Shown here one piece after another: positions 8,625 to 18,168 of a stretch of DNA of 64,000 nucleotides (positions are counted from its first letter, which is position 1; each line of letters starts with the position of its first letter). The stretch covers positions 124,001-188,000 of the forward strand of contig NZ_FNCC01000002.1 in the NCBI RefSeq assembly GCF_900100955.1, read 5' to 3'. Under the pieces are notes generated by a model, which ran no database searches, was not told where the DNA came from, and saw nothing but the letters and a program-made list of their open reading frames with translations. The translations under genes were made by a program, and so were the position numbers. This DNA comes from Lentzea fradiae. Lineage in GTDB: Bacteria > Actinomycetota > Actinomycetes > Mycobacteriales > Pseudonocardiaceae.

Positions 8625-8654
8625 CGAGGACCACTCCACGAGGGGTGGTCCTCG
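8625..8654 (+). terminator. Hairpin terminator before the dnaK promoter
   Basis: A 10-bp stem (8625-8634 with 8645-8654) with a 10-nt loop lies 20 bp after the DUF4097 stop codon. It separates that gene from the heat-shock operon. Confidence 0.6.
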
Positions 8655-8707
8655 TCGCGTTCTGAGGGAACAACGAGACTTTCCCAGCCGTTGGCACAGT
8701 CAGAAAG

Positions 8708-8728
8708 CTTGAGTCGGCTAGGCTCAAG
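8708..8728. promoter_or_regulatory. HAIR operator 1 (HspR site) of the dnaK operon
   Basis: CTTGAGT-N7-GCTCAAG matches the HAIR consensus CTTGAGT-N7-ACTCAAG bound by HspR at all but one position. It lies 62-82 bp before the dnaK start. The hspR gene is the last gene of this operon, giving autoregulation. Confidence 0.92.
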
Positions 8729-8745
8729 GTTGAGCAGGTGGCAAA

Positions 8746-8766
8746 CTTGAGCCACCAACGCTCAAC
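8746..8766. promoter_or_regulatory. HAIR operator 2 (HspR site) of the dnaK operon
   Basis: CTTGAGC-N7-GCTCAAC is a second HAIR repeat, 24 bp before the dnaK start codon. An unpaired half-site GTTGAGC (8729-8735) lies between the two repeats. Multiple half-sites fit cooperative HspR binding, as known for Streptomyces dnaK. Confidence 0.88.
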
Positions 8767-8789
8767 AAGTACTAGCGGAAGGAACTCCA

Positions 8790-10654
<1,865 letters not shown>

Positions 10655-10658
<4 letters not shown>

Positions 10659-11356
10659 CCGAACCGAGGCACGCCGCCCCTGACGAGGAGCAGCCTCAGG
10701 TCGTCGCGGACGACCGGCACCGGACCGACCAGGAGACGGGCGAGGTCCGGCAGCCGGCCCACGCGGCCCCCGAGGAGAGCCCGGAAGACGGCGGGCAGGA
10801 CGCCGGGGCCCAGGCCCCGGCGGAGGGCCGGCCGGAAGGCGCTGCTCCGGTTTCCGACGAACCACTGGTCGCCGAGGTCGTGGACGACGTGGCCGCCGAG
10901 CTGAAGACGCAGCTCGACGAGCGCACGGCGGACCTCCAGCGGCTCACCGCCGAGTACGCGAACTACCGCAAGCGGGTGGAACGCGACCGCGAGTCGGTGA
11001 TCACCACCGCGAAGGCGTCCGTCGCCTCCGAACTGCTCCCGGTGCTCGACGACCTCGAGCGGGCCGCCACCCACGGCGACCTCACCGGCGCGTTCAAGGC
11101 GGTGGCGGACAAGCTCGTGTCCACGTTGCAGAAGACCGGCCTGGAGCCGTTCGCGCACGAGGGCGAGGCGTTCGACCCGGCGGTGCACGAGGCCGTGCAG
11201 CACAGCACGTCCCCGGACGTCGACGGGCCGACGGTCACCGCCGTCCTGCGCCGCGGCTACACGTTCGGCGACAAGCTGGTCCGGCCCGCGCTCGTCGCGG
11301 TGACGGACCACGAGCCGGCGCCGGCCGGTGCAGAACAGTCCGCTGAAGAGAGCTAG
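10655..11356 (+). CDS. grpE: GrpE nucleotide-exchange factor
   Basis: A 233-residue cochaperone that releases ADP from DnaK. An acidic, probably disordered N-terminus (residues 1 to about 75) is followed by the long GrpE coiled coil ([20 protein letters not shown]) and the beta-domain, where [23 protein letters not shown] is the conserved stretch. The GTG start overlaps the dnaK stop codon, indicating translational coupling. The N-terminal extension is longer than in enteric GrpE, as usual in actinomycetes. Confidence 0.96.
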
Positions 11357-11389
11357 GCCAGATGACCGTGGGGAAGGAGGAGACGTCCG

Positions 11390-12553
11390 GTGAGTGCTAG
11401 GGACTGGATCGAAAAGGACTTCTACCGCGAGCTGGGCGTCTCCTCCGACGCCTCGGCGGACGAGATCAAGAAGTCGTACCGCAAGCTCGCCCGCGAGCTG
11501 CACCCCGACGCGAACCCCGGTGACGCCAAGGCCGAGGCCCGCTTCAAGTCGGTCTCCGAGGCGTACGGCGTGCTGTCGGACCCGGCCAAGCGCAAGCAGT
11601 ACGACGAGGCCCGCCGCCTGTTCGCGGGCGGCGGTGGCTTCCCCGGCGCCGGCGGCTTCGGCTCCGGCGGCTTCGACGTCAACGACCTGTTCGGGCGGGC
11701 GGCGCAGGGCACCGGTGGCGGCGGGCTGGGCGACCTGCTCGGCGGCCTGTTCAACCGGCGCGGCTCGGGGGCGGCCGGCTCGCCGACGCGTCCCCGCCGC
11801 GGCGAGGACGTCGAGACCGACGTCCGCATCGACTTCACCGAGGCGGTGAAGGGAGCGACGGTGCCGCTGCGCCTGTCCTCCCCCGCCGCCTGCACGACGT
11901 GCGGCGGCTCCGGCGCCAAGCCGGGCACCACCCCGCACACCTGCGCGACGTGCTCGGGTTCCGGCCTGGTCACCCGCTCGCAGGGCGCGTTCGCGTTCAG
12001 CGAGCCGTGCCGCGACTGCCGCGGCACCGGCCGGATCATCGACGACCCGTGCCCCGAGTGCGCCGGCGAAGGCGTGAGCACGAGGACCCGCACCCTGACC
12101 GTCCGGATCCCGTCCGGCGTCGACGACGGCCAGCGGATCCGCCTCGCGGGCCAGGGCGAACCGGGCCGCAACGGCGGCCCGAGCGGCGACCTGTTCGTGC
12201 GCGTGCACGTCAACCCGCACAGCGTGTTCGGCCGCCAGGGCAACGACCTGACGCTGAAGGCGCCGATGACGTTCCCCGAGCTCGCGCTCGGCACGACGTT
12301 GACGGTGCCCACGCTCGACGGCAAGGTGACCTTGAAGGTGCCGGCAGGCACCGCCTCCGGGCGGGTGCTGAGGGCACGGGGCAAGGGGATCACCAAGCGC
12401 GACGGCACGTCCGGCGATCTCCTGATCACCCTGGAGGTCGCGGTGCCGAACAACCTCTCGTCCGAGGCCCGCACGGCACTCGAGGCGTACGCGGACGTGA
12501 CGAAGGACCACGATCCTCGTGGTGATCTGAACGCACTTCTTGAAGGGCGGTGA
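11390..12553 (+). CDS. dnaJ: Chaperone DnaJ
   Basis: A 387-residue class A Hsp40. The J domain (about residues 9-75) has HPD at 38-40, which stimulates the DnaK ATPase. A Gly/Phe-rich linker follows (about 80-125). Four zinc-binding CxxCxGxG-type repeats (CTTCGGSG, CATCSGSG, CRDCRGTG, CPECAGEG) lie around residues 165-235, and the C-terminal substrate-binding domains complete the fold. The GTG at 11390 follows GGAAGGAGGAG. It is the third gene of the operon, and its stop codon overlaps hspR. Confidence 0.97.
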   Translation: MSARDWIEKDFYRELGVSSDASADEIKKSYRKLARELHPDANPGDAKAEARFKSVSEAYGVLSDPAKRKQYDEARRLFAGGGGFPGAGGFGSGGFDVNDLFGRAAQGTGGGGLGDLLGGLFNRRGSGAAGSPTRPRRGEDVETDVRIDFTEAVKGATVPLRLSSPAACTTCGGSGAKPGTTPHTCATCSGSGLVTRSQGAFAFSEPCRDCRGTGRIIDDPCPECAGEGVSTRTRTLTVRIPSGVDDGQRIRLAGQGEPGRNGGPSGDLFVRVHVNPHSVFGRQGNDLTLKAPMTFPELALGTTLTVPTLDGKVTLKVPAGTASGRVLRARGKGITKRDGTSGDLLITLEVAVPNNLSSEARTALEAYADVTKDHDPRGDLNALLEGR

Positions 12554-12987
12554 GTTCGGTGGGTTTTCCGTTCCCTCCCGGGACCGATGAGGACACGCCG
12601 TTCTTCGTGATCTCGGTGGCTGCCCAGCTCTCCGGCCTGCACGCGCAGACCCTGCGGTCCTACGACCGGATGGGCCTGGTGTCGCCGGGGCGCACCCCCG
12701 GCGGCGGGCGCCGCTACTCGATGCGCGACATCGTGCTGCTGCGCGAGGTCCAGCGCCTGTCGCAGGACGAGGGCGTGAACCTCGCGGGCATCAAGCGGAT
12801 CATCGAGCTGGAGAACCAGGTCGACGCGCTGCAGATGCGGGTGGCCGAGCTGCAGCAGGAGCTCGCGCAGGCCCTGGCCGCCGCCGACTCGACGGCCGCC
12901 GCCGTGCACGCCTCCTACCGGCGGGACCTGGTCCCGATCCGGCAGGAGACCGCCCTCGTCGTGTGGAAACCCAAACCGCGCAAATGA
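12550..12987 (+). CDS. hspR: Heat-shock repressor HspR (MerR family)
   Basis: A 145-residue MerR-type repressor that binds HAIR sequences, with DnaK as corepressor in Streptomyces. The winged helix (about residues 20-88) includes FVISVAAQLSGLHAQTLRSY and GGRRYSMRDIVLLREV. A Leu/Gln-rich coiled coil (about 90-122) follows, as in HspR dimers. The GTG overlaps the dnaJ stop codon; an in-frame GTG 9 bp further is possible. Targets visible here are the two HAIR sites before dnaK and the one before clpB. Confidence 0.95.
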   Translation: MSSVGFPFPPGTDEDTPFFVISVAAQLSGLHAQTLRSYDRMGLVSPGRTPGGGRRYSMRDIVLLREVQRLSQDEGVNLAGIKRIIELENQVDALQMRVAELQQELAQALAAADSTAAAVHASYRRDLVPIRQETALVVWKPKPRK

Positions 12988-12991
12988 CGGT

Positions 12992-13036
12992 CAACGAACT
13001 CGCCGCCGCTGCTTCGCAGCGGCGGCGAGTTCGTTG
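12992..13036 (+). terminator. Terminator of the dnaK operon
   Basis: A perfect 20-bp stem (12992-13011 with 13017-13036) closed by a CTTCG loop begins 5 bp after the hspR stop codon and ends in TGTGTT. It is one of the strongest hairpins in the window. Confidence 0.88.
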
Positions 13037-13071
13037 TGTTCGTCGGAGCGATGGCGAGTCCGCCGGGACGT

Positions 13072-13971
13072 TCACCTCTCCGTGAAGTAGAAGCCCGCCT
13101 CCAGGTCCTCGACCAGGCCGGGCTGTTCCGGCTTCCAGCCGAGCAGCGCCTGAGTGCGCTTGGACGAGGTCGGCGCGTCGAGCGTCACCATGAACGCGAG
13201 CGGGCCGAAGTGCTCCGCGACGCGCTCCGTCGGGATGCTCTCGACGGGCACGCCCAGCTTCCGGCCGATGATCTCGGCGATGACCTTCGTCGGCACGCCC
13301 TCGTCGCCCACGGCGTGCAGCACCGAGCCGGCCGGTGCCTTCTCCGCCGCGAGCCGGTACAGCCGGGCGGCGTCGCGCGTGTGGCCCGCTGACCAGCGGT
13401 TCGTGCCGTCGCCGGGGTAGCCGGACACGCCGGTTGCCCGTGCGATGCGCACGAGGGTCGGGATGAAGCCGGTGGTGTCCAGTTCGCTGTGGACGGTCGG
13501 CGGCAGCATGACGACCGAGCCTCGGACGTCCTGCGCGTCGACGATCAGGTTGCGCGTGAGGCCGCGCGGACTGTCGTCGGAGGGCCGGTCGTCCTCGGTG
13601 CCGGTGCGGCCGAGGCTCGCGTACGCGAGCGTCCCGCCGGTGCCGACCAGGGCCTTTCCGGTGCCGGACAGCTTGTCGAGCAACGCCCGCACCACCGCGA
13701 TGTCCGCGGTCACAGCGGTTTCGTAGTCACCCGCGTTCATCTCGTCGTGCTTGAACGCGAGGTGGATGACGGCGTCCGCCTCGGCCGCGCCTTTGCGCAG
13801 CACGTCCAGGTCGTCGAGGGTGCCGCGCAGCACGGTGACGCCCCGTGCGTCGAGCTTGGCGGCGGACGCGTCCGACCGGGCCAGGCCGGTGACCTCGTGG
13901 CCCGCCCGCAGCAGCTCCGGGATCAGGGCCGAGCCGACGTGGCCGCTGGCGCCCGTGACGAAGACCTTCAT
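13072..13971 (-). CDS. NAD(P)-dependent epimerase/dehydratase family (extended SDR) protein
   Basis: A 299-residue extended short-chain dehydrogenase/reductase. The Rossmann motif is TGASGHVGS (residues 6-14) and ADAVIHLAF marks the dinucleotide-binding core. A canonical YxxxK catalytic pair is not obvious in the central region, so an atypical or YbjT-like reductase is possible. Substrate unknown. It is divergent from a TetR gene across an 83-bp region holding two copies of a 17-bp repeat, so it is probably that regulator's target. Confidence 0.85.
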   Translation of the reverse strand: MKVFVTGASGHVGSALIPELLRAGHEVTGLARSDASAAKLDARGVTVLRGTLDDLDVLRKGAAEADAVIHLAFKHDEMNAGDYETAVTADIAVVRALLDKLSGTGKALVGTGGTLAYASLGRTGTEDDRPSDDSPRGLTRNLIVDAQDVRGSVVMLPPTVHSELDTTGFIPTLVRIARATGVSGYPGDGTNRWSAGHTRDAARLYRLAAEKAPAGSVLHAVGDEGVPTKVIAEIIGRKLGVPVESIPTERVAEHFGPLAFMVTLDAPTSSKRTQALLGWKPEQPGLVEDLEAGFYFTER

Positions 13972-13984
13972 GTCGTCTCCTCCT

Positions 13985-14034
13985 AGTGATGGGACTTGGT
14001 CCCGTCAACCGTAGCAGAGTGATGGGACTTGGTC
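13985..14034. promoter_or_regulatory. Two 17-bp direct repeats: TetR operator pair
   Basis: AGTGATGGGACTTGGTC occurs at 13985-14001 and again at 14018-14034, a 33-bp period (about three helical turns). Each copy contains GGGAC-TTG-GTC(C/G)C, an inverted repeat that is perfect in the first copy. The pair fills the gap between the divergent SDR and TetR genes and is very likely the TetR operator. Confidence 0.75.
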
Positions 14035-14054
14035 GCATCGCCTAGGATGGGGGC

Positions 14055-14624
14055 ATGGGCCGATGGGAGCCGGACGCGCGGGACCGGTTGGTGCGCGCCG
14101 CACTCGACCTGTTCGGCGAGCAGGGGTACGAGAACACGTCCGTCGTGCAGATCGCCGAACGGGCGGGGCTCACGAAGAGCACGTTCTTCCGGCACTTCCG
14201 CGACAAGCGCGAGGTGCTGTTCGGCGGTCAGGAGGCCCTGGCCGAGCTGATGACAGGGGCGATCGCCGCCGCGCCGGAGGACACCCGGCCGCTGGGGCTG
14301 GTCGAGGCGGCACTGGCGGCGGCGGCCGCGCCGTTCACCGACGAGCAGCGCGCGATCGGGCCGCGGCGGCTCGTGGTGATCGCGGGCAACGACGAGCTGC
14401 GCGAGCGTGCGGCGCTGAAGTCGGCCGGGTTCGCCGTCGCGATGACGGACGCGATGCTGCGGCGCGGGGTGGCGGAGCAGGAGGCGGCCGTGGCCGCCCA
14501 GCTCGGCGTGCTGGCCTTCGACAGGTCGTACGAGACCTGGCTGGAGACCGGCGGCGACCTGGTCGAGGTCGCCCGCCGGGTCCTCGGTGACGTCCGCGCG
14601 ACAGCGCGCGAGCTCACCGCCTGA
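14055..14624 (+). CDS. TetR family transcriptional regulator
   Basis: A 189-residue protein. The HTH (about residues 10-56) contains ENTSVVQIAERAGLTKSTFFRHF, the classical TetR recognition helix region, and DKREVLF closes the DNA-binding domain. The C-terminal helices are Ala-rich and variable. It is divergent from the SDR gene 13072-13971 and sits beside two 17-bp repeats. It likely represses itself and the SDR; the inducer is unknown. Confidence 0.9.
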   Translation: MGRWEPDARDRLVRAALDLFGEQGYENTSVVQIAERAGLTKSTFFRHFRDKREVLFGGQEALAELMTGAIAAAPEDTRPLGLVEAALAAAAAPFTDEQRAIGPRRLVVIAGNDELRERAALKSAGFAVAMTDAMLRRGVAEQEAAVAAQLGVLAFDRSYETWLETGGDLVEVARRVLGDVRATARELTA

Positions 14625-15842
14625 TCAGAGCGAGCCGAGCAGCTCCTCGACCTCGGCGGCGATGCGGTCGAGCGCCTGCTCGTCGTCGTGCGCGGCGATC
14701 GCGCGGTCCATCCAGTCCGCGATCAGCGGCATCTGCTCCGGCTTGAGGCCGCGCGTGGTGATGCCGGGGGTGCCGAGCCGGATGCCCGACGGGTCGAACG
14801 GCTTGCGCGTGTCGAACGGCACCGCGTTGTAGTTCAGCTCGATGCCCGCCCGGTCGAGTGCCCGCGCGGCCGGCTTGCCGCCGATCAGCTTCGACGTCAG
14901 GTCGATCAGCACCAGGTGGTTGTCGGTGCCGCCGGAGACCAGGTCGAACCCGCGCGCCAGCAGCGCCTCGGCGAGCGCCTGCGCGTTCTTCACGATCATG
15001 TGCGCGTACTCGCGGAACTCCGGCTGCGCGGCCTCCTTGAGCGCGACGGCGATGGCCGCGGTCGTGTGGTTGTGCGGGCCGCCCTGCAGACCGGGGAACA
15101 CCGCGCGGTCGATCGCCTTCGCGTGGTCGGCGTCGGTCAGGATCATCGCGCCGCGCGGACCCCTGAGCGTCTTGTGCGTGGTCGTCGTGATCACCGGCGC
15201 GTGGCCGACCGGCGACGGGTGCGCACCGCCCGCGACCAGGCCCGCGATGTGCGCGATGTCGGCGACGAGCAGCGCGCCCGCCTCCTTCGCGATCTCGGCG
15301 AACGCCGGGAAGTCGATGGTGCGCGGGATCGCGGTGCCGCCGCAGAAGATCACCTTCGGGCGTTCGGCGAGCGCGAGCGACCGGACCTCGTCGAGGTCGA
15401 CGCGGCCGGTGTCCTTGCGGACCTCGTACTGGACGCTGCGGAACCACTTGCCGGTCGCCGAGACGCTCCAGCCGTGGGTGAGGTGGCCGCCCATCGGCAG
15501 CGACATGCCCATCACGGTGTCGCCGGGCTGCAGGAAGGCCAGGTAGACGGCGAGGTTCGCCGGGGAGCCCGAGTAGGGCTGGACGTTGGCGTGGTCGACG
15601 CCGAAGAGCGCCTTCGCGCGTTCCTGCGCCAGCAGCTCGACCTGGTCGACGACCTGCTGGCCCTCGTAGTACCGCTTGCCGGGGTACCCCTCGGAGTACT
15701 TGTTCGTCAGCACCGAGCCGGTCGCCTCCAGCACGGCCGCGGACACGTCGTTCTCCGACGCGATCATGCGCAGCTTGCGGGCCTGGCGGTGTTCCTCGGA
15801 CTGGATCAGGGCGGCGATCTCGGGATCGGCTTCGCGCAGCAC
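14625..15842 (-). CDS. glyA: Serine hydroxymethyltransferase
   Basis: A 405-residue PLP enzyme converting serine and tetrahydrofolate to glycine and 5,10-methylene-THF, the main one-carbon source for purines and thymidylate. Key features are [13 protein letters not shown] near residue 49, the DIAHIAGL aspartate loop, and [13 protein letters not shown] with the PLP lysine at about 224. The segment [12 protein letters not shown] departs slightly from the common ASAYPR form. The start is GTG at 15842, about 8 bp after CGGAG; the nearby ATG is out of frame. The leader contains a ZTP riboswitch, so the gene should respond to ZMP/ZTP accumulation when folate is short. Confidence 0.97.
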   Translation of the reverse strand: MLREADPEIAALIQSEEHRQARKLRMIASENDVSAAVLEATGSVLTNKYSEGYPGKRYYEGQQVVDQVELLAQERAKALFGVDHANVQPYSGSPANLAVYLAFLQPGDTVMGMSLPMGGHLTHGWSVSATGKWFRSVQYEVRKDTGRVDLDEVRSLALAERPKVIFCGGTAIPRTIDFPAFAEIAKEAGALLVADIAHIAGLVAGGAHPSPVGHAPVITTTTHKTLRGPRGAMILTDADHAKAIDRAVFPGLQGGPHNHTTAAIAVALKEAAQPEFREYAHMIVKNAQALAEALLARGFDLVSGGTDNHLVLIDLTSKLIGGKPAARALDRAGIELNYNAVPFDTRKPFDPSGIRLGTPGITTRGLKPEQMPLIADWMDRAIAAHDDEQALDRIAAEVEELLGSL

Positions 15843-15851
15843 GGCATCACT

Positions 15852-15940
15852 CCGTGCCGGGCACCCAGGCGTTCGGTGCGCTCGGCCGTCGCTTCCCGGT
15901 GGTCAGTTCCACCCTCGGCACGCCAGTCGCGGACGTGCCG
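15852..15940 (-). ncRNA. ZTP (ZMP) riboswitch, pfl motif, in the glyA leader
   Basis: Read on the minus strand, the leader carries the conserved blocks GCGACTGGCG (15930-15921), GGTGGAACTGACCACCGGGA (about 15912-15893), AGCGAC and CGCCTGGGTGC (15871-15861), in the order and spacing of the pfl motif. This RNA binds ZMP/ZTP, which builds up when 10-formyl-THF is limiting, and is commonly found upstream of glyA. The shine-dalgarno CGGAG and GTG start lie within 15 nt of the 3' end, and GTGCC-C-GGCAC can form next to them, so control of translation is plausible. It starts just after the stop codon of the flavohaemoprotein gene. Confidence 0.92.
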
Positions 15941-15943
15941 AGT

Positions 15944-17119
15944 CTAGTCCAGCGTGAACGGGTCGTACTTGATCCGGTCGAGCGGCGTTCCCGCGACCAG
16001 CATGCGGGACACCGTGGAACGGATCATCGCCGGGCTGCCGCAGACCAGGACGTCGCGGTCCTCCCAGGCGCCGTACCGCGTGACGACGTCGGCGAGGCTG
16101 CCCTGCTCGACGCCGCGGACCCCGGGATCGGACTCCAGCACCGGCACGACCGTGAGCCACGGGTTCGTGGTCGCGATGCGTTGCAGGTTGTCGAGGTCGT
16201 AGAGGTCCTCGCGGGTGCGGCCACCGTAGAACAGGTGCACGCGCGGGTTCTCGCCGAACTGCGACAGCTCGTCGATGATCGCGTGCATCGGCGCCACGCC
16301 CGTGCCGCCGGCGACCATCAGGATGTCCGAGCCGGACGTGCGGTCGACCGAGAGACGGCCCATCGGCGGTCCGATGCGCCACGTGTCACCGGCCTGGGTG
16401 TGGCCGACCACGGAGCGTGACACCCAGCCGCCGTCGACGGACCGGATGTGGAACTCGATGACGCCGTCCTCGCGGGGGGCGTTCGCCGGCGAGTAGTACC
16501 GCCACAGGCGCTTGCGCTGCGGCGTCTCCACGCTGACGTACTGACCGGCCTTGTAGTTGACCGGGTGGTCCGGTTGCAGCCGCACGACCGCGAGGTCCCA
16601 CGAGACGCGCTGGTGCTCCAGCACCGTCGCGTGCCAGTAGGCGGGTCCGGTGTCGGCGTCGGCGGCCTCCTGCATGGCACGCGCCATCAGCGTGTACGCC
16701 TCGGCCCACGCCATCTCGACCTTGGGGGTCCAGGCGGCACCGGCGAACTTCTTCACCGCGGACAGCAGTGCGGTCCCGACCGCCTCGTAGTGGACGTTGA
16801 TGACACCGAACTTCCGGTGGTCACGGCCCAGCTGGCGGAGGAACGGGATGAGGTCGTCCGGGCGGTCGACCATCTGCACCACGTGCACGAGGGCGCGCAG
16901 CAGGCGGCTGCGTTGCACCTCCATGTTCGCGGGGAACATCTCGCGTGTGGCGGGCGAGAGCGAGAAGAGCATCCCGTAGAAGAACTTCGCCACTTCTTCG
17001 GAATGCGGCTCCACCACCGCGAAGCTCTCCCGGATCATCCGCACCATCGCGGTGACGCCAGGCGGGGGCTCTCGGTGTGGCGGGGTAGGGATGGGGCTCA
17101 GCACAGCGTTCGCAGTCAT
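15944..17119 (-). CDS. Flavohaemoprotein (globin fused to FAD/NAD reductase)
   Basis: A 391-residue fusion. The globin domain (about residues 20-155) has a distal/FG region LVHVVQMVDRPDDL and the proximal haem His in LGRDHRKFGV. A ferredoxin-NADP reductase-like part follows: FAD-binding RYYSPANAP (RxYS type), the NAD-binding GGTGVAPM and VCGSPAMI near the C-terminus. Such proteins convert NO to nitrate using O2 and NAD(P)H, or act as haem-dependent oxidoreductases. Rv0385 is similar and also neighbours clpB. The divergent neighbour is a PNPOx-like flavoprotein. The N-terminus has about 20 Pro-rich residues ahead of the globin. Confidence 0.9.
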   Translation of the reverse strand: MTANAVLSPIPTPPHREPPPGVTAMVRMIRESFAVVEPHSEEVAKFFYGMLFSLSPATREMFPANMEVQRSRLLRALVHVVQMVDRPDDLIPFLRQLGRDHRKFGVINVHYEAVGTALLSAVKKFAGAAWTPKVEMAWAEAYTLMARAMQEAADADTGPAYWHATVLEHQRVSWDLAVVRLQPDHPVNYKAGQYVSVETPQRKRLWRYYSPANAPREDGVIEFHIRSVDGGWVSRSVVGHTQAGDTWRIGPPMGRLSVDRTSGSDILMVAGGTGVAPMHAIIDELSQFGENPRVHLFYGGRTREDLYDLDNLQRIATTNPWLTVVPVLESDPGVRGVEQGSLADVVTRYGAWEDRDVLVCGSPAMIRSTVSRMLVAGTPLDRIKYDPFTLD

Positions 17120-17350
17120 GGTCCGCGCGCAGTCTCCACGTTCTCATTGGCGCCGGCAAGGCGCTGCCGTCCTCGTCAAGCATCCGTCCCCCGACAGGGT
17201 GGACAGTAACCCCTGAACTAGCCCTTTGACTCCTTGATGCCACCTTCGAGCGAAGCATGGTTACGGTACGCAACCGGTAGGTACCGCGACAGTGTGAACA
17301 TGGGGGTCCGTCCGTACCGGGTTGCGTGCTTGCGTGCTTGGGTGGGCGCC

Positions 17351-17980
17351 GTGTCCCTGCCAGAGCTGACCGAAACCACCTCGCCCTCCCACGTCGAGCT
17401 CCCCGGTTCCCGCGGGGAGCACTTCCTCCAATGTGCCCTGGAGACCTCCGATCGCGCTAGGCGCTTCTACGAGGACCAGGTCCTGGACCACCTCAACCCG
17501 GCCATGGTCGAGTTCGTCGAACGCATGGAGATGGCGTTCATCTCGACCGCCGACGCCGACGGGGAGTGCGACGCGTCACTGCGCTGCGGAGCCGCCGGGT
17601 TCCTGCGCGTGCTCGACCCCCGGACCATCGTCTACCCCGAGTACCGGGGGAACGGGGTCATGGCGTCACTCGGCAACATCATGGAGAACCCGCACGTCGG
17701 GATGCTGATGGTGGACTTCGCCGAGGAGCTGATCGGGCTGCACGTGAACGGCGCCGCCAGGATGGCCGAGCTGGAGGAGTTCGCCGACCTGCTGGACGGG
17801 GAGGTGGACCGGCGGGTCGAGCGCTGGGTCGTCGTCACCGTCCGCGAGGCGTACGTGCACTGCCGGAAACACATCCCCCGGATGGTGCCGGTGGACCGGG
17901 TCCGGCACTGGGGCACGGACGACGCCCGCCGCAAGGGCGGGGACTTCTTCGGGGTCAAGGCCGGTCGCGAGGACTCCTGA
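17351..17980 (+). CDS. Pyridoxamine 5'-phosphate oxidase-like FMN/haem-binding split-barrel protein
   Basis: About 209 residues from the GTG at 17351; an in-frame ATG at 17300 or 17234 would extend it. The start is uncertain because none has a strong ribosome-binding site. The core (about residues 40-190) matches the PNPOx-like split barrel: MEMAFISTADADGECDAS, FLRVLDPRTIVYPEYRGNG and NIMENPHVGMLMVDF. Such proteins bind FMN, F420 or haem. It is divergent from the flavohaemoprotein gene; PNPOx-like domains are also known fused to globin-reductases, so a shared redox or NO-detoxification role is a reasonable inference. Confidence 0.85.
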   Translation: MSLPELTETTSPSHVELPGSRGEHFLQCALETSDRARRFYEDQVLDHLNPAMVEFVERMEMAFISTADADGECDASLRCGAAGFLRVLDPRTIVYPEYRGNGVMASLGNIMENPHVGMLMVDFAEELIGLHVNGAARMAELEEFADLLDGEVDRRVERWVVVTVREAYVHCRKHIPRMVPVDRVRHWGTDDARRKGGDFFGVKAGREDS

Positions 17981-18100
17981 GGTTTCTCGCGAAGGCCCTG
18001 CGGACGGGCCGGTCGGCTCCGGCTCCGGTGGACCAGGGCTCCAGCCTCTCCCGGCACCCTGAGGTGCCCGGTTCTGCCTGTGATCAAGCAGTCACCCAAT

Positions 18101-18149
18101 TAGTTGGCCTAGCTAACTATCTCCAGATATAGTTGATTGGCGTCAACTA
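18101..18149. promoter_or_regulatory. Double palindromic operator upstream of the DHA2 exporter
   Basis: Two TAGTT...AACTA elements lie in tandem: 18101-18119 (imperfect) and 18130-18149 (TAGTTGA-TTGGCG-TCAACTA, perfect 7-bp arms). They end 20 bp before the exporter's start codon. The AT-rich patch contrasts with its surroundings and probably overlaps the promoter. A MarR/TetR repressor is expected, but no regulator gene is adjacent. Confidence 0.7.
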
Positions 18150-18168
18150 ACTACTACTGGAGGTGTGC

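Noticed and set aside
17234-17350. Longer N-terminus for the PNPOx-like protein
   Set aside because: The upstream codons encode an unusual Arg/Tyr-rich segment outside the fold, and no ribosome-binding site supports the 17234 start; kept only as an alternative.
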